From: Bog-113 sp963752695
GTDB lineage: Bacteria > Acidobacteriota > Terriglobia > Bryobacterales > Bryobacteraceae
DNA: 64,000 nt
Assembly (NCBI GenBank): GCA_963752695.1
Contig: CAVVZB010000003.1
Coordinates: 493,210-557,209, forward strand
Direction of reading: 5' to 3'
In this document: piece by piece, positions 8,617-20,000 of the stretch
How positions within the stretch are numbered: position 1 is the stretch's first letter
How the letters are laid out: each line of letters opens with the position of its first letter
The notes under the pieces: generated by a model
Database searches by the model: none
Seen by the model: the letters and a program-made list of their open reading frames with translations, nothing else
What the model was told of the DNA's origin: nothing
Made by a program: the position numbers and the translations under genes

Positions 8617-9084
8617 CTAACCGATGTGGCAATGCGCCAGGCCGCGCTTCTCAAGATACTGCTGGTGATAGTCTTCCGCCTCGAAGAACGTCACCGCCGG
8701 GAGTATCTGAGTTACGATCGGGCGCTGTCGCGATGCTTGTGCTTCCGCCATCGAAGCTCGCGCCACAACCTCCTGCTCTGCGGAGTGAAAGAAAATAGCC
8801 GATCGATACTGCGATCCCCAATCCGGCCCCTGACGATTCAGCGTTGTCGGATCGTGATTCTCCCAAAACACCTGCAGCAGCTTCCCATACGACACCTTGG
8901 CGGGGTCGAACGTCACTTCCACTGCTTCAGCATGCCCGGTACGATCCGTGCACACTTCCTTATATGTAGGCTTGTCCGTCTTTCCGCCGATATACCCAAC
9001 CTGAGTCGAGACAACGCCGGGAATTGCCCGAAAAGTCGCTTCTACTCCCCAAAAACATCCTGCCGCGAACGTTGCTTTCTCCAC
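8617..9084 (-). CDS. msrA: Peptide-methionine (S)-S-oxide reductase MsrA
   Basis: The 155-residue protein begins MEKATFAAGCFWGVEATF. The GCFWG motif holds the catalytic Cys10. The family blocks QVGYIGG, GHAEAVEV and GSQYRSAIFF follow, and the length is normal. It reduces methionine-S-sulfoxide in oxidised proteins using thioredoxin. A C-terminal Cys (GLAHCHIG) could act as the resolving residue. It is divergent from tilS with under 60 bp between them. Confidence 0.95.
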   Translation of the reverse strand: MEKATFAAGCFWGVEATFRAIPGVVSTQVGYIGGKTDKPTYKEVCTDRTGHAEAVEVTFDPAKVSYGKLLQVFWENHDPTTLNRQGPDWGSQYRSAIFFHSAEQEVVARASMAEAQASRQRPIVTQILPAVTFFEAEDYHQQYLEKRGLAHCHIG

Positions 9085-9141
9085 TTGCGCTCCTTACCTG
9101 TTTGGATTCTTCCGGCGCGAATATGTTCCAGTATAGTCAGG

Positions 9142-10605
9142 GTGTCTCCCGATGAATTCCACTGCCGCGTGTTCCAAACCGTGCACCGCTGGAGAATGTT
9201 TCTCCCGGGTGCGCACATCGCTGTAGCCGTTTCTGGCGGCGCCGATTCGGTCGCTTTGCTCCGCGCTCTTCACACGCTATCCGCGGAAAACCAGTGGACT
9301 CTCCAAGTTCTCCACGTCAATCATCAGCTCCGGGGCGGCGAGTCGGACCAGGATGCCCAATTTGTGCGCGACCTGGCCGCTCAACTCGGTTTGATTTGCA
9401 AAATTGCCGTTCTGCCCATTGTCGAAGCCGGAAATCTAGAACAGGAAGCTCGCCAAGTCCGCGCGGCCTGGTTCGAATTGTGCGTTCGCGAGAATTCGGA
9501 AAACTGCACAAGTCTGCACAAGTTGCACAATGTCGCCCTCGGCCACACCCGCTCCGATCAAGCCGAAACCGTCCTTTTTCGGTTTCTCCGGGGCTCGGGA
9601 ACCTCAGGACTTTCCGGAATCCGCCCAATCCTGCACAATGGGTTCGTTCGTCCGCTACTCGATGTCACCCGCAACGAGACGCGGTCCTACCTCTATGCTT
9701 TGCAGCAACCGTGGCGGGAGGACTCTTCGAATCGCGATCTGTCCTTCGATCGCAACCGCATCCGGCTGCAACTCTTGCCCCAGCTCTCCAGCGAGTGGAA
9801 CCCCAAAATAGAAAGCGTGCTCGCTCAAACCGCCGAATGGGCTCAGGCCGAGGAAGAATTTTGGCAGGACCGGCTCACCTCCCTTGCCGCCACCGTCTTC
9901 CGTACCGCGCCCGATCGGACTGTAGTCGCGCCCGTTTCCGCTTTCACGACTGTATCGACCGCCGAGTCCCGCCGATTGATTCGGCACGCCATATCCACCG
10001 TAAAAGGCGATCTTCGCGCGATCGACTTCGGCCATATCGAGCAGCTCCGCGCCTTGATCCTCCAGCTCGAAGGCTCCGGCCGGCTCCAAATCCCTGGCGT
10101 CGACGTGATGCGTTCCTTCGATTGGGTTCGTTTTGCAATTCCCGGATCCTACGGCGGCGACCGCCATCTCGCCCTTCCCGTCACAGCCCCGGGCACATTC
10201 CCGCTTTTCTCCACCGGTTCGACCCTAACGTTACAGGTTGAAGACGCCGATTACCGATATACTGATGATGTGAATCGTCTCGATGCGGAAAGCGTCGTCG
10301 GACCGCTACTATTGCGCACCTGGCAGCCAGGCGATCACTATCGTCCAATTGGATATTCGGAGCAGGTGAAGTTGAAAACGCTTTTCCAGAGGGCGCGCAT
10401 CCCGTTGTGGGACCGCCGTCTTTGGCCGGTTCTCACCATGAATGATCAAGTCGTTTGGTCCCGGCAGTTCGGCGCGGCATGCGACTGCGCCGCGAGGCCG
10501 GATAGCCCCCGTGTTGTGGCTGTCTCTGAAAAATCTGCTGTCGAATTAAACACTGTTTCCCCAAAACTGGAATCAGGTACTGGACGTCCTACGTCTATAA
10601 GTTAG
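9142..10605 (+). CDS. tilS: tRNA(Ile)-lysidine synthase TilS
   Basis: TilS converts the wobble C34 of tRNA-Ile(CAU) to lysidine using ATP and lysine, so that AUA codons are read as Ile. The PP-loop motif AVSGGADSVALLRAL and the family phrases HVNHQLRGGESDQDA and GHTRSDQAETVLFRFLRGSG are present, and a C-terminal TilS domain follows. The frame stays open far upstream antisense to msrA, so the start is uncertain. I prefer GTG 9142, which gives a normal N-terminal helix (487 residues). GTG 9181 and ATG 9196 are alternatives. ftsH follows directly, a conserved neighbour pair in bacteria. Confidence 0.88.
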   Translation: MSPDEFHCRVFQTVHRWRMFLPGAHIAVAVSGGADSVALLRALHTLSAENQWTLQVLHVNHQLRGGESDQDAQFVRDLAAQLGLICKIAVLPIVEAGNLEQEARQVRAAWFELCVRENSENCTSLHKLHNVALGHTRSDQAETVLFRFLRGSGTSGLSGIRPILHNGFVRPLLDVTRNETRSYLYALQQPWREDSSNRDLSFDRNRIRLQLLPQLSSEWNPKIESVLAQTAEWAQAEEEFWQDRLTSLAATVFRTAPDRTVVAPVSAFTTVSTAESRRLIRHAISTVKGDLRAIDFGHIEQLRALILQLEGSGRLQIPGVDVMRSFDWVRFAIPGSYGGDRHLALPVTAPGTFPLFSTGSTLTLQVEDADYRYTDDVNRLDAESVVGPLLLRTWQPGDHYRPIGYSEQVKLKTLFQRARIPLWDRRLWPVLTMNDQVVWSRQFGAACDCAARPDSPRVVAVSEKSAVELNTVSPKLESGTGRPTSIS

Positions 10606-10628
10606 GGATCAGACCTTGGGCCTGACCC
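10605..10628 (+). other. Imperfect hairpin between tilS and ftsH
   Basis: GGGATCAGACC and GGCCTGACCC can pair around a short loop with one or two bulged bases, directly at the tilS stop codon. There is no T run, so it is more likely an mRNA processing or stability element than a terminator. Confidence 0.3.
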
Positions 10629-10644
10629 GTCGAGTGGAGACAGA

Positions 10645-12561
<1,917 letters not shown>

Positions 12562-12564
12562 CCG

Positions 12565-14100
12565 ATGAACCAGCTTGATGAGCTCCGGCGTCGCCACGCC
12601 GCGGCAGAGTCCGGGGGCGGGGAACAGCGCCGCTCCCGGCAACACCTGGAAGGCAAGCTGTCAGCTCGCGAGCGCATCCACTTGCTCCTCGATGAGGGCT
12701 CTTTTCAGGAAACCGGAAAACTGGTCCAACACCGCGCCCAGGATTTCGGAATGGCAGAGCAGGTCGTTCCAGGCGACGGTTTCGTCACCGGCTACGGCTA
12801 CATTCACAATCGGCTCGTATTTGTTTTCGCCCAGGACTTCACCGTCCTGGGCGGTTCCCTTTCAGAGGCTAACGCCCAGAAAATCTGTAACGTGATGGAC
12901 CTGGCTCTGAAAAGCGGCGCTCCCCTAATCGGCCTGAACGATTCAGGCGGCGCCCGTATCCAAGAGGGCGTCGTCTCGCTCGGCGGTTACGCAGACATCT
13001 TCCTGCGCAACACTCTCGCCAGCGGCGTCATCCCTCAAATCTCCGCCATCATGGGTCCATGCGCGGGCGGTGCGGTCTATTCGCCGGCCATCACCGACTT
13101 CGTCTTCATGGTGGAGGGCACGAGCTATATGTTCGTCACCGGTCCTGACGTCCTCCAAACCGTGACGCACGAAACCGTAACTAAGGAAGACCTCGGCGGC
13201 TCCATGACCCACAACTCGGTCAGCGGTGTCGGTCACTTCATGTCCCCCACTGATGCCGATTGCGTCCGCATGATTCGGGAGTTCCTCACCTTTATCCCTC
13301 AGAACAACCGCGACGAGGTTCCTTATCGCGAGACCGACGACCCTTCGGATCGAGCTGACGCCGCCCTCGACACCATCATCCCCGCCGAATCCAACCTGCC
13401 CTACGACATCAAGGACGTCATTCGCCACGTAGTCGATGACGGATATTTCTTCGAAGTCCAGGAACATTTCGCGTTGAATATCGTCATCGGGTTTGCGCGC
13501 ATGGCTGGACATTCCGTCGGCATCGTCGCCAATCAACCCGCCTATCTTGCCGGCTGCCTTGATATCAATTCGTCCGTTAAGGCTGCCCGCTTCGTTCGAT
13601 TCTGCGACGCTTTTAACATTCCGATTTTGACCTTCGAAGATGTTCCAGGCTTTCTTCCCGGTGCCGATCAAGAGTTCAACGGCATCATTCGTCACGGCGC
13701 TAAGCTCCTCTACGCCTACGCCGAAGCTACAGTTCCTAAGGTCACCGTCATTACCCGCAAGGCTTATGGCGGGGCTTATTGCGTTATGGGTTCCAAGCAT
13801 CTTCGCACTGACGTTAACCTTGCCTGGCCCTCTGCCGAAATTGCGGTCATGGGGCCCGAAGGCGCTGCGAAGATTGTTTATCGCCGCGAACTCATTGGCC
13901 AAGATGACTCGATGCTGGCGCTAAAGACCGAAGAGTTTCGACGCCGTTTTGCAAACCCGTTTGTTGCCGCAGAACGCGGGTATGTGGACGATGTGATCGA
14001 GCCGCATGAGACCCGTTCGCGAGTCATCTCTGCCTTGCGCATGCTAGAAAACAAGGTCGACACCATGCCTCGCAAGAAGCACGGTAACATCCCGCTCTAG
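12565..14100 (+). CDS. pccB: Acyl-CoA (propionyl-CoA type) carboxylase, carboxyltransferase subunit
   Basis: The 511-residue protein has the two crotonase-like halves of biotin-dependent carboxyltransferases. Landmarks are KLSARERIHLLLDEGSFQE, the acyl-CoA-binding GGARIQEGV and GPCAGGAVYSPA, then FEDVPGFLPG and KAYGGAYCVMGSKHL near the end. It transfers CO2 from carboxybiotin to propionyl- or acetyl-CoA. The biotin carboxylase/BCCP partner is not in the window, so the acyl preference cannot be read from context. It follows ftsH by 3 bp and converges on queA with 2 bp between stops. Confidence 0.9.
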   Translation: MNQLDELRRRHAAAESGGGEQRRSRQHLEGKLSARERIHLLLDEGSFQETGKLVQHRAQDFGMAEQVVPGDGFVTGYGYIHNRLVFVFAQDFTVLGGSLSEANAQKICNVMDLALKSGAPLIGLNDSGGARIQEGVVSLGGYADIFLRNTLASGVIPQISAIMGPCAGGAVYSPAITDFVFMVEGTSYMFVTGPDVLQTVTHETVTKEDLGGSMTHNSVSGVGHFMSPTDADCVRMIREFLTFIPQNNRDEVPYRETDDPSDRADAALDTIIPAESNLPYDIKDVIRHVVDDGYFFEVQEHFALNIVIGFARMAGHSVGIVANQPAYLAGCLDINSSVKAARFVRFCDAFNIPILTFEDVPGFLPGADQEFNGIIRHGAKLLYAYAEATVPKVTVITRKAYGGAYCVMGSKHLRTDVNLAWPSAEIAVMGPEGAAKIVYRRELIGQDDSMLALKTEEFRRRFANPFVAAERGYVDDVIEPHETRSRVISALRMLENKVDTMPRKKHGNIPL

Positions 14101-14102
14101 TA

Positions 14103-15116
14103 TCATAAGATCAACATACAGTCCCCGTACGAGAAGAATCGGTATCGCTCGTTTACCGCGTGCCGGTAAGCCGATAACATTAGCTCTGTTCCGGCGAATG
14201 CGCAAACTAACAACAGTAAGCTCGACTTAGGTAAGTGAAAGTTTGTCAGCATCGCGTTGGTTCTTAGAAACTGCGCGCCTGGATACAAAAATAGATTTGT
14301 CTCACCGCGTAGCACTCGCGCCCGGGCGGCCGACTCAATCGTCCGTACGCTGGTAGTCCCCACCGCAAGTACTCTCGATGACCTCTCAATGCACTCCCAC
14401 GCTGGCCCGGCGATCTCATAAGTTTCGGAGTGTAGAGTGTGTGTCTCCAGCTCTTCCACCTCGATCGGCTGAAAGGTCCCCAGGCCAACATGCAACGTCA
14501 CGTGTTCCACCGCCGCGCCGCACGCCCGAACCCGGTCCAACGTCTCAGGAGTAAAGTGCAGCCCTGCAGTAGGCGCCGCCGCAGACCCTCGTTCCCGCGC
14601 AAATACCGTTTGATAGCGATCACGATCCACTAAGTCATCCACGCGGTGTATATATGGGGGAAGAGGAATGTGTCCGAGCTCTTCCAGCAAGTCGAGCAGC
14701 TCCCCGTTGCTTGAAACGCCTTCAAAACGAACTAGGCGCTGACCCCGCTCATGTGTCTCCAGAACAATGGCGGAAAGGCCTCTTTCGAATGACACCCGCT
14801 GGCCAGGAAGTAGCCTGCGCCCTGGTCGCCCCAGTGCCAGCCACTTCAATTCGCCAGTCGGTTTGAGGAGAAGTAACTGAATCGCGGCGCCCGAGTCACT
14901 CGTCCCGAGCAGTCGCGAGGGGATCACCCGCGAGTCATTGAAGACCAAACAATCGCCAGGCCGGATGAACTCCGGCAGGTCGCGAAACCGGCGGTCTTGT
15001 ATCCGGCCGGTCGCGCGGTCAACCACTAACATCCGCGCTCCATCGCGTTCCATTGGCGGAGCTTGCGCAATCAGCTCCGGCGGCAACTCGTAGTCGAATT
15101 CCGAGAGGCGCAACAA
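14103..15116 (-). CDS. queA: S-adenosylmethionine:tRNA ribosyltransferase-isomerase QueA
   Basis: The 337-residue protein has the QueA hallmarks: FDYELPPELIAQAP near the start, DCLVFNDSRVIPSRL, APTAGLHFTPETL and HVGLGTFQPI. It transfers the ribosyl part of SAM onto preQ1 in tRNA to make epoxyqueuosine in the queuosine pathway. No other que gene is adjacent. Its start is 1 bp after the stop of the upstream oxidoreductase gene, so the two may share a promoter before 16440. Confidence 0.95.
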   Translation of the reverse strand: MLRLSEFDYELPPELIAQAPPMERDGARMLVVDRATGRIQDRRFRDLPEFIRPGDCLVFNDSRVIPSRLLGTSDSGAAIQLLLLKPTGELKWLALGRPGRRLLPGQRVSFERGLSAIVLETHERGQRLVRFEGVSSNGELLDLLEELGHIPLPPYIHRVDDLVDRDRYQTVFARERGSAAAPTAGLHFTPETLDRVRACGAAVEHVTLHVGLGTFQPIEVEELETHTLHSETYEIAGPAWECIERSSRVLAVGTTSVRTIESAARARVLRGETNLFLYPGAQFLRTNAMLTNFHLPKSSLLLLVCAFAGTELMLSAYRHAVNERYRFFSYGDCMLIL

Positions 15117-15117
15117 T

Positions 15118-16440
15118 TTAGGACAGCCGGTACTTGCTTGTCTGTTCGTCCCAGAAAATCTTACGGTTGTTCTTGTAGCTCAGAGTAGCCAGATGTCCTG
15201 GAATGGCCGCAATCTGTCCAGCGCGCGCCGGAGCAATTGCCTTCTCTTTACCCAACACAGCCATCAGGAAGTTGTGTACGTGATCGGCCGTTGCGTCCGG
15301 TTGTTGAAAATCCTTGATGTTATTCAAATGCACTTCGGGCATCTTAGAGAACGGCTCATGCCCTTTGATAAACTTCGGTTGGGGATAGTAATGCAGGTTC
15401 TGCCGGTCCATCACTTCGATGGTCCCGTTATGTCCCATGAACTGCTCGCCGTAACCGTATTGATCGTTGCCGAAGTAACACGAGTAGTTCAAATGAAAGC
15501 GATCGGGGTACTCATAAACCGCGCTTAACGTATCGGGTACTTCTCTGTCATCGTTAATGGCTTTTCCCCACTGATAAATACCACCCGAGGCCATGCACGT
15601 CGAGGGTACGTTCCGGTTACAGACGAAGTTACTGATGTCAGTTTGATGCACCAGAAGATCCGTCGAGATGCCGCCTGAGTAATCCCAGTAGTTGCGCCAT
15701 TGGAAGTAGCGTTCCTTGCTGAAAGGTACGTTCTCTTGCCGGTCGGCGCCTTCCAGGAATCGCTGGAAATCGGTGTTAGCGGGTGTAGCATCGGGAGGAA
15801 TGACATAGCGCCATGCCGCGGGAGTCGTCTTTGCGGCGTCGGCTTGCGGATCGAAGTTGCGGTACCAAAAGGCCCGCACATAGTGCACCTCGCCGGCGTC
15901 CCCGTTTGCGACCATCTCCTTCGCGCGAATATACAGCTTGTTGGACCGGTTCTGCGTTCCCACCTGCAGCACGCGATCGGACTTCTCCGATAGCTCAACG
16001 ATGCGCTGACCATCCTCGATGGTATGCGCGATTGGCTTCTCCAGATAGATATGCTTCTTAGCGCGGATTGCGTGCACCGCCATCGGAAAATGCAGGTGTT
16101 CCGGACTGCAGATGAAGACCACGTCCACGTTCGGATCGGCTAACAGATCGCGATATGCGACATAGGTCTTCGGTGCGTGGCCCGGCTCGTTCGTCTGGAC
16201 GATGTCTTTTCCCAGATTCAGGTTGCCTTGGTAGGTATCGCAGACGGCGGTCACCGTGACCACGTCTTTACTTAGCAGATACATCTGCTTCATCACATGC
16301 TGCCCGCGGCTGCCGGTCGCAATCCAGCCCACGCGCAGGCGGTTGTTGGGGCTCTGTGCTTGTAGCAGGGCTGGCGCTGCCGCCAGTGCGGCCAAGGCGC
16401 TCGATTTCAAAAAGTCCCGGCGGGCAACGTCATCGGCCAT
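15118..16440 (-). CDS. Gfo/Idh/MocA family oxidoreductase, Tat-exported
   Basis: The 440-residue protein begins with a twin-arginine-type leader (VARRDFLKSSALAALAAAPALLQAQ), so it is probably folded with its NAD(P) cofactor before export. The Rossmann part contains RVGWIATGSRGQHVM and the family phrase YLEKPIAHTIEDGQRIVE with the conserved EKP lysine. The C-terminal substrate-binding domain follows. Such proteins oxidise or reduce sugars or sugar derivatives and are numerous in acidobacteria. The substrate is unknown. It diverges from ilvD. Confidence 0.85.
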   Translation of the reverse strand: MADDVARRDFLKSSALAALAAAPALLQAQSPNNRLRVGWIATGSRGQHVMKQMYLLSKDVVTVTAVCDTYQGNLNLGKDIVQTNEPGHAPKTYVAYRDLLADPNVDVVFICSPEHLHFPMAVHAIRAKKHIYLEKPIAHTIEDGQRIVELSEKSDRVLQVGTQNRSNKLYIRAKEMVANGDAGEVHYVRAFWYRNFDPQADAAKTTPAAWRYVIPPDATPANTDFQRFLEGADRQENVPFSKERYFQWRNYWDYSGGISTDLLVHQTDISNFVCNRNVPSTCMASGGIYQWGKAINDDREVPDTLSAVYEYPDRFHLNYSCYFGNDQYGYGEQFMGHNGTIEVMDRQNLHYYPQPKFIKGHEPFSKMPEVHLNNIKDFQQPDATADHVHNFLMAVLGKEKAIAPARAGQIAAIPGHLATLSYKNNRKIFWDEQTSKYRLS

Positions 16441-16529
16441 CGAAGGTTTTCTCCGCCATCATCTTAACAACTGCCCTCTGCGTGTATTGCGATGATGGTA
16501 TCGAGACGAAGTCCGACCCCTACAAGCAC

Positions 16530-18197
16530 ATGCCGCTACAGAGTTATACGATCACCCAAGGTCCGAACCGCGCACCCGCGCGCAGTTATCTGAAGTCGAT
16601 TGGCTTCACCGATGAGGATCTCAAGAAGCCCATCATCGGTATCGCCAACACCTGGACCGAGACGATGAATTGCAACTACAAGCTGCGTGATCTCGCCGTC
16701 AAAGTGAAGGAGGGCGTTCGCGCCGCGGGTGGCACGCCGATGGAGTTCAACACCATCGCGATTAGCGACGGCATCACGATGGGCACCGAGGGAATGAAGG
16801 CTTCGCTGGTGAGCCGCGAAGTGATTGCCGATTCCATCGAACTGGTCGCGCGCGGTCACATGTTCGATGGGATTGTGGCGTTGGTGGCTTGCGACAAGAC
16901 CATTCCCGGCGCGGCGATGGCGCTGCTTCGCCTGAACACTCCCGCCATCATTCTCTATGGCGGCTCGATTCTCCCGGGGCGCTACCAGGGTCGCGATATC
17001 ACGATCCAAGACGTGTTTGAAGCTGTCGGCGCGCACTCAGCGGGGAAGATCTCAGACGCCGAACTGCTCGACATCGAGAACAATGCCTGCCCCGGCGCCG
17101 GTGCGTGCGGAGGGCAGTTTACGGCGAACACCATGGCTACCGTCATGGAGTTGATTGGGCTCTCGCCCATGGGTACAGCCGCCGTTCCGCAAGTGGACCC
17201 GCGCAAGAATCAGGTAGCCATCCGCTGCGGCGAAATCATCATGGAATGCGTTCGTCAGAATCGCAGGCCGCTGGATTTGGTGACGCGGAAAGCTTTCGAG
17301 AACGCGATTGCCGGAGTCGCCGGTACTGGCGGTTCCACGAATGCCGTTCTCCACCTGATTGCCATGGCGCGCGAGGCCGAAGTGCCGCTTGCAATCGACG
17401 ACTTCAACGCCATCAACAATCGCACCCCGCTGTTTGTAGATCTGAAACCCGGTGGCAAATATGTTGCTGTCGATATCGATCTAGCCGGGGGTATTCCCGT
17501 CATCGCCCATCGCCTGCTTGAAGGCGGCTTCGTCGATGGCGCCGCGCTGACCTGTACCGGAAAGACGTTTGCCGAAGAGGCGTCAGCTGCGGTGGAAACG
17601 CCCGGCCAGAAGGTCATCCGTCCCCTTTCCGATCCATTGAAGCCGACTGGAGGCCTGCAGATCCTTCGCGGCACGCTCGCCCCCGAGGGATGCGTGGTAA
17701 AACTTGCCGGCCACGCCAAACGCATGCATCGCGGTCCCGCGCGTGTCTTCGATCGCGAAGAGGACGCCATGGCCGCGGTGCAGCAAGGCCGCATCCATGC
17801 TGGCGATGTGGTGGTGATTCGCTATGAGGGACCACGCGGCGGACCGGGCATGCGGGAGATGCTTGGCGTCACGAGCGCAATCGTCGGCGCGGGGCTTTCC
17901 GATGAGGTCGCGCTTATTACCGATGGCCGCTTCAGCGGGGCCACGCACGGCTTCATGGTCGCGCATGTATCGCCCGAAGCCTTTAATGGCGGGCCGATGG
18001 CTTCGGTCGTCGAAGGCGATTCCATTCTGATCGACGTGGACGCGGGCGTGGTGAATCTCGAGGTCGACCCCAAGCAGATCGCCCTGCGCGTGAACGCCTG
18101 GACCCCGCCTGAGCCGCGCTACAGAACCGGAGTCTTCGCCAAGTACGTCACCCTCGTCGGTTCGGCCTCGGAAGGTGCGGTCACCAATCGCCCGTGA
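16530..18197 (+). CDS. ilvD: Dihydroxy-acid dehydratase IlvD
   Basis: IlvD dehydrates 2,3-dihydroxy-isovalerate and -methylvalerate in the synthesis of Val, Ile and Leu. The start at ATG 16530 gives 555 residues, the usual length. The longer open frame from 16356 runs antisense into the neighbouring gene and is not used. Iron-sulfur ligands lie in VALVACDKTIPGAAMAL and NNACPGAGACGGQFTANTM. GRFSGATHGFMVAHVSPEA is the conserved C-terminal block. The stop overlaps the start of the next gene by 4 nt (GTGA). Confidence 0.95.
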   Translation: MPLQSYTITQGPNRAPARSYLKSIGFTDEDLKKPIIGIANTWTETMNCNYKLRDLAVKVKEGVRAAGGTPMEFNTIAISDGITMGTEGMKASLVSREVIADSIELVARGHMFDGIVALVACDKTIPGAAMALLRLNTPAIILYGGSILPGRYQGRDITIQDVFEAVGAHSAGKISDAELLDIENNACPGAGACGGQFTANTMATVMELIGLSPMGTAAVPQVDPRKNQVAIRCGEIIMECVRQNRRPLDLVTRKAFENAIAGVAGTGGSTNAVLHLIAMAREAEVPLAIDDFNAINNRTPLFVDLKPGGKYVAVDIDLAGGIPVIAHRLLEGGFVDGAALTCTGKTFAEEASAAVETPGQKVIRPLSDPLKPTGGLQILRGTLAPEGCVVKLAGHAKRMHRGPARVFDREEDAMAAVQQGRIHAGDVVVIRYEGPRGGPGMREMLGVTSAIVGAGLSDEVALITDGRFSGATHGFMVAHVSPEAFNGGPMASVVEGDSILIDVDAGVVNLEVDPKQIALRVNAWTPPEPRYRTGVFAKYVTLVGSASEGAVTNRP

Positions 18198-18976
18198 AGA
18201 TCCTCTTTATCGGCGACATCTATGCCCACGTGGGCCGCCGCATTGTCGCCGATCATCTTGCCGACATTCGGAAGACTCATGCCATCGACCTGGTCATCGC
18301 TAATTCCGAAAATTCGGCGGGGGGTTTCGGCATCACTCCGCAGATTGCCGAGGAACTGTTGGCCCTCGGTATTGACGTTCTGACCGGCGGAAATCATAGC
18401 TTCGATAAGAAGGACATCTACGACTACCACGCTCGCCAGCCACGGCTCCTTCGCCCGGCTAACTATCCCGCGGGCGCGCCGGGAGCCGGATGGTTTGCGG
18501 GCACAACCACCAGCGGAATTCCTTACGCCGTGATCAACCTGCAAGGCCGCACTCACATGAACCCCACTGACGACCCGTTTCGTAGGGCCGACGAAATCCT
18601 GGCCGCGCTCGATGAGAACACTCGCATCCGCTTCGTGGACTTCCACGCCGAAGCAACCAGCGAGAAGGTCGCTATGGGCTGGTATCTCGATGGCCGCGTG
18701 ACCGCCCTCATCGGCACCCATACACACATCCCAACAGCCGATACACGTATCCTTCCCGGTGGCACAGCCTATCAGACCGACGCTGGAATGACGGGTCCCT
18801 ACGAATCCGTGATCGGTGTCGACCGCGACATCATCGTCCACCGTTTCCTTAGCGCTCTGCCGGTCCGCATGGAAGCCGCCAAGGCCATGGTGGAACTTCA
18901 CTCCGTAATCATAGAAGCAGATGAGGCCAGCGGACGGGCCACAGCGATTCAGCGCCACACAATCCGCGGCGACTAA
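18194..18976 (+). CDS. YmdB-like metallophosphoesterase (TIGR00282 family)
   Basis: The 260-residue product starts at GTG overlapping the ilvD stop. It has the di-metal motifs of YmdB phosphodiesterases: GDIYAHVGRRIV, NSENSAGG, GGNHSFDKK and GTHTHIPTADTRILPGGT. The family hydrolyses 2',3'-cyclic nucleotides and, in Bacillus, influences biofilm and motility decisions. Tight coupling to ilvD is probably only operon economy. The length is normal. Confidence 0.9.
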   Translation: MKILFIGDIYAHVGRRIVADHLADIRKTHAIDLVIANSENSAGGFGITPQIAEELLALGIDVLTGGNHSFDKKDIYDYHARQPRLLRPANYPAGAPGAGWFAGTTTSGIPYAVINLQGRTHMNPTDDPFRRADEILAALDENTRIRFVDFHAEATSEKVAMGWYLDGRVTALIGTHTHIPTADTRILPGGTAYQTDAGMTGPYESVIGVDRDIIVHRFLSALPVRMEAAKAMVELHSVIIEADEASGRATAIQRHTIRGD

Positions 18977-19024
18977 TCGGTCGCATATGATGGAACCTCT
19001 GGTTGCCTGGAGGGACGCACTCGG

Positions 19025-19999
19025 ATGTTGCTCGGTTCAACCGCTCTCGATGTCGCTATCGGCCTGATCTTTGTCTATCTCGTTATCAGTCTGGTCTGCT
19101 CCTCCTTTAGCGAAGGCTTGGAGAGCATTTTCAAGCATCGGTCACGGGACCTGGAAAGAGGTATCCGCGAGATGCTCTCCGATACCACTCCAGGCAAGGA
19201 ATCGTCATCGGATTTCGTCCGCCTCTTCTACAATCACCCGCTAGTTTCCGGTCTCTTCAAAGAAGACTACCTGAGCGCGAAGGCGAAGCGGGAACTGCCT
19301 TCCTATATCCCGTCCCGGAACTTCGCGCTGGCCTTAATGGACCTTGTTGGATCACGCGGCAAGAATGCGGTTTCGGGCACTTGGAATGCGACCGCGCCCC
19401 TCCTCACGCCGCCGGTTGAAAACCCACTGATCCCGCTACGTCGGGCAGCCTGCGACTTCGCCGAAGAGAACCCGAAAGTTTCCGTGGCGATGGTAGCATT
19501 GATCGACGCCGCCGGTTCGGACGCCACCCAAGCTCGCCAGAATATCGAGAACTGGTTTAACAGCTCGATGGATCGAGTCTCAGGCTGGTACAAGCACCGC
19601 GCGCAGATCATCATTTTCTCAGTTGGCCTTGCGCTTTCGGCTATCGCCAACGTGGATTCGCTCGCGATCATCCGTACCCTGTCCACCGACAGTGGTGTTC
19701 GCGATGCTTTGATTGCGCAAGCGAAAGATCATTCCGACGCTAATAAGACCCCGGCGGCGGAGAGCCCTGTTGATCGGTTGAGGCATCTTGGCCTGCAACT
19801 GGGATGGGACCCCGACGCGAGCGGGAGCGTCCCTGTTACGTTTGCCGGGTGGCTAATGAAGGTTGTCGGCATTTGCCTGACCGCTCTTGCCGTGTCGCTG
19901 GGCGCGCCCTTCTGGTTCGACATGTTGAACACTTTCGTGGTGGTGCGTTCCACAGTCAAGCCGGCGGAGAAAAGCGTGCCCGAAAAGTCGAAGCAGTAA
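19025..19999 (+). CDS. Conserved membrane protein of unknown function
   Basis: The 324-residue protein follows a good ribosome binding site (GGAGGG). Hydrophobic segments lie at the N-terminus (TALDVAIGLIFVYLVISLVCSSF), near residue 200 (IIIFSVGLALSAIANVDSLAII) and near residues 280-300 (WLMKVVGICLTALAVSLGAPFWF). A soluble helical region with many charged residues lies between the first two. I do not recognise a named domain. It converges on the NHL-repeat gene, with the stops 1 bp apart. Confidence 0.7.
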   Translation: MLLGSTALDVAIGLIFVYLVISLVCSSFSEGLESIFKHRSRDLERGIREMLSDTTPGKESSSDFVRLFYNHPLVSGLFKEDYLSAKAKRELPSYIPSRNFALALMDLVGSRGKNAVSGTWNATAPLLTPPVENPLIPLRRAACDFAEENPKVSVAMVALIDAAGSDATQARQNIENWFNSSMDRVSGWYKHRAQIIIFSVGLALSAIANVDSLAIIRTLSTDSGVRDALIAQAKDHSDANKTPAAESPVDRLRHLGLQLGWDPDASGSVPVTFAGWLMKVVGICLTALAVSLGAPFWFDMLNTFVVVRSTVKPAEKSVPEKSKQ

Positions 20000-20000
20000 G

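Noticed and set aside
8626..9141. N-terminal extension of the tilS frame
   Set aside because: It lies antisense to msrA and has no TilS similarity; the PP-loop starts just after the GTG/ATG choices at 9142-9196.
12943..13902. 319-codon minus-strand frame opposite the carboxylase gene
   Set aside because: Antisense shadow in a high-GC gene with clear function on the plus strand.
16356..16529. N-terminal extension of the ilvD frame
   Set aside because: It overlaps the divergent oxidoreductase gene, and the family start matches ATG 16530.
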